DNA of 5,788 bases. Origin: an uncultured Chitinophagaceae bacterium. Lineage in GTDB: Bacteria > Bacteroidota > Bacteroidia > Chitinophagales > Chitinophagaceae. The position numbers and the translations under genes were made by a program. The DNA lies in assembly GCA_903832075.1 (NCBI GenBank), contig CAILAF010000048.1, positions 1-5,788 on the forward strand, written 5' to 3'. This document shows positions 4,664 through 5,788 of the stretch, in pieces (within the stretch, counting starts at the first letter, position 1; each line of letters starts with the position of its first letter). Under the pieces are notes generated by a model that did no database searches, was not told the DNA's origin, and saw nothing but the letters and a program-made list of their open reading frames with translations.

Positions 4664-5788
4664 CTACTTTTTCATTTTTAATCCTGAATAAATCAGCATT
4701 TCAGTACCATTTTCATTTTTAAATTCAATTGTACTGCCTCCATAAGTTTCCATTCCTGCTATTATGGCTTCATTATCAGATTGAATCAATAATGGATATT
4801 CATATGTTGGATTCGATAAAAGTTTCATCATTAAAAATTTATCTTTATAAATGAACAACTCTACTTCAGTGTATACATCATTGCCTTTGATTGTATAATT
4901 AACAATCTTATATTTCCCAACTCTATTTTTCCAAACTTCATTTATTTTTTGTGGCTCTATTTTATTGCTCAAAGCATATTCTCCATATTTATTAAATTTT
5001 TGAATAAGTATATGGTAATAATCAATGTCGGTAAATATATAACGTTGATCAACCATTTCCTCAAGAGAATCAGTTGTAATTTTAAAAGGAATAAATTCAT
5101 TTTTCGATAACGCCTTAAGTAAATATTTATTAAAGGTTCTGTAAGCAATTAGTTTATCTCCTTCAAGTTTTATAGAGAACACAGAATGCAACTGAGCATA
5201 ATCACCTACAAATTTTACTAAATCATTTTTACCTAAATGAACTGTATCAGCTTTGTTAAGATTATTTGTTTTTGAATAATTATATTTTCCATCCCAAATA
5301 TTTACGCCTAACTCTTTAGCAAACAAAAGAAAAACTTTGTTTGCCAAATCAAATCCACCGGCTGTATTAATTTGAATAATTGCAGCCACGCCTTTTTTAG
5401 GAGCAATAACAAAACCTGAATTTGCAATTCGCGTAGAGCCGCCATGCCAGGCTACTATTGAAGAATCATTTTCAAAAATCATCCAGGGGAATCCTCTCTT
5501 AACAAAATCAAGAGGAACTTTGTTATTGCTTGTGGTAAATGTTTCTTTTAAAGTTTTTGTATTGATAATCTTTGAATTATTTCCTTTGTAAACTGCTATT
5601 GTTTCTTTTGCAAATTTTGATAAATCATCAATATTACTGTACAAACCACCAGCAGGAATATCTCGAATAAAAGGATTTTTTACGGGGGTACCATCATTTT
5701 CATAATTATTGCTTAAAGTGTTTAGTTTTTGGTAACCTAAAAAACCAGAATTATTCATGCCTAATGGCTTCAATATATTTTTAGAAAT
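4664..5788 (-). CDS. Serine hydrolase, beta-lactamase/class C family (5' end outside window)
   Basis: This is the C-terminal part of a beta-lactamase-fold serine hydrolase. Members cleave peptides, esters or beta-lactams and are often exported. The frame is open to the right edge, reading ISKNI before LKPLGMNNSGF, so a TTG at 5773 is a leucine inside the protein and not a start. Residues here count from that leucine. Visible family signs are PLGMNNSGF (3-11), PAGGLYSNIDDLSKFAK (40-56) and HGGS (110-113), the position of the third active-site box. The SxxK and YxN motifs and any signal peptide are upstream of the window, so activity cannot be judged. After about residue 180 there are two beta-rich stretches that each begin with VG-x-Y (VGDY 189-192; VGKY 285-288), probably accessory C-terminal domains of the lipocalin-like kind seen in such enzymes. 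The gene converges on the MFS gene with a 60-bp gap, and its promoter is not in view. Confidence 0.87.
   Translation of the reverse strand: MSKNILKPLGMNNSGFLGYQKLNTLSNNYENDGTPVKNPFIRDIPAGGLYSNIDDLSKFAKETIAVYKGNNSKIINTKTLKETFTTSNNKVPLDFVKRGFPWMIFENDSSIVAWHGGSTRIANSGFVIAPKKGVAAIIQINTAGGFDLANKVFLLFAKELGVNIWDGKYNYSKTNNLNKADTVHLGKNDLVKFVGDYAQLHSVFSIKLEGDKLIAYRTFNKYLLKALSKNEFIPFKITTDSLEEMVDQRYIFTDIDYYHILIQKFNKYGEYALSNKIEPQKINEVWKNRVGKYKIVNYTIKGNDVYTEVELFIYKDKFLMMKLLSNPTYEYPLLIQSDNEAIIAGMETYGGSTIEFKNENGTEMLIYSGLKMKK

Noticed and set aside
5771..5773. TTG as the start of the serine hydrolase
   Set aside because: The frame continues open to the window edge with family-like sequence before PLGM, and half of the catalytic domain would be missing, so the gene is simply cut by the window.
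4604..5788. Possible horizontally acquired hydrolase on grounds of base composition
   Set aside because: Samples of its G+C look low (about 28% by hand count), but folK is as low or lower, and no flanking repeats or mobility genes are seen.

Overview
The window is chromosomal DNA of low G+C content, densely coded, with no sign of mobile elements, RNA genes or CRISPR. It most likely comes from a member of the Bacteroidota, perhaps a Chitinophagaceae relative. The reasons are AT-rich genes lacking clear Shine-Dalgarno sequences, an intergenic promoter matching the Bacteroidota TTTG / TAnnTTTG pattern, and a folK, deoxynucleoside kinase, MFS gene order with protein sequences of Bacteroidota character. 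The taxonomic call is inference from style, not from a marker gene.

Region 1 (34-1628, minus strand) is a two-gene unit. An ABC-2 type transporter permease is followed, with a short stop/start overlap, by a small membrane-anchored SRPBCC (START-like) protein. No ATPase subunit is visible. Because the permease is the first gene after its promoter, the ATPase must lie beyond the left edge or elsewhere in the genome.

Region 2 (1629-1690) is a 62-bp divergent promoter region. The minus-strand promoter is an exact match to the Bacteroidota bipartite pattern. A weaker plus-strand candidate overlaps it.

Region 3 (1691-4603, plus strand) is a run of four genes with short gaps (31, 27 and 5 bp): a DinB-family putative metalloenzyme, folK (folate biosynthesis), a deoxynucleoside kinase (nucleotide salvage) and an MFS_3-type exporter. 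folK and the kinase share a reading frame and are separated only by two consecutive TGA stops and an open 24-base spacer. The last three genes are probably co-transcribed; DinB may be part of the same transcript or may have its own.

Region 4 (4604-4663) is a short convergent spacer holding one perfect AT-rich palindrome. Region 5 (4664-5788, minus strand) is a serine hydrolase of the beta-lactamase/class C family, cut by the right edge, so that its catalytic SxxK and YxN motifs are not visible.

No convincing new biological system is present. The window reads as ordinary core and accessory metabolism, with a few regulatory and arrangement details worth checking.
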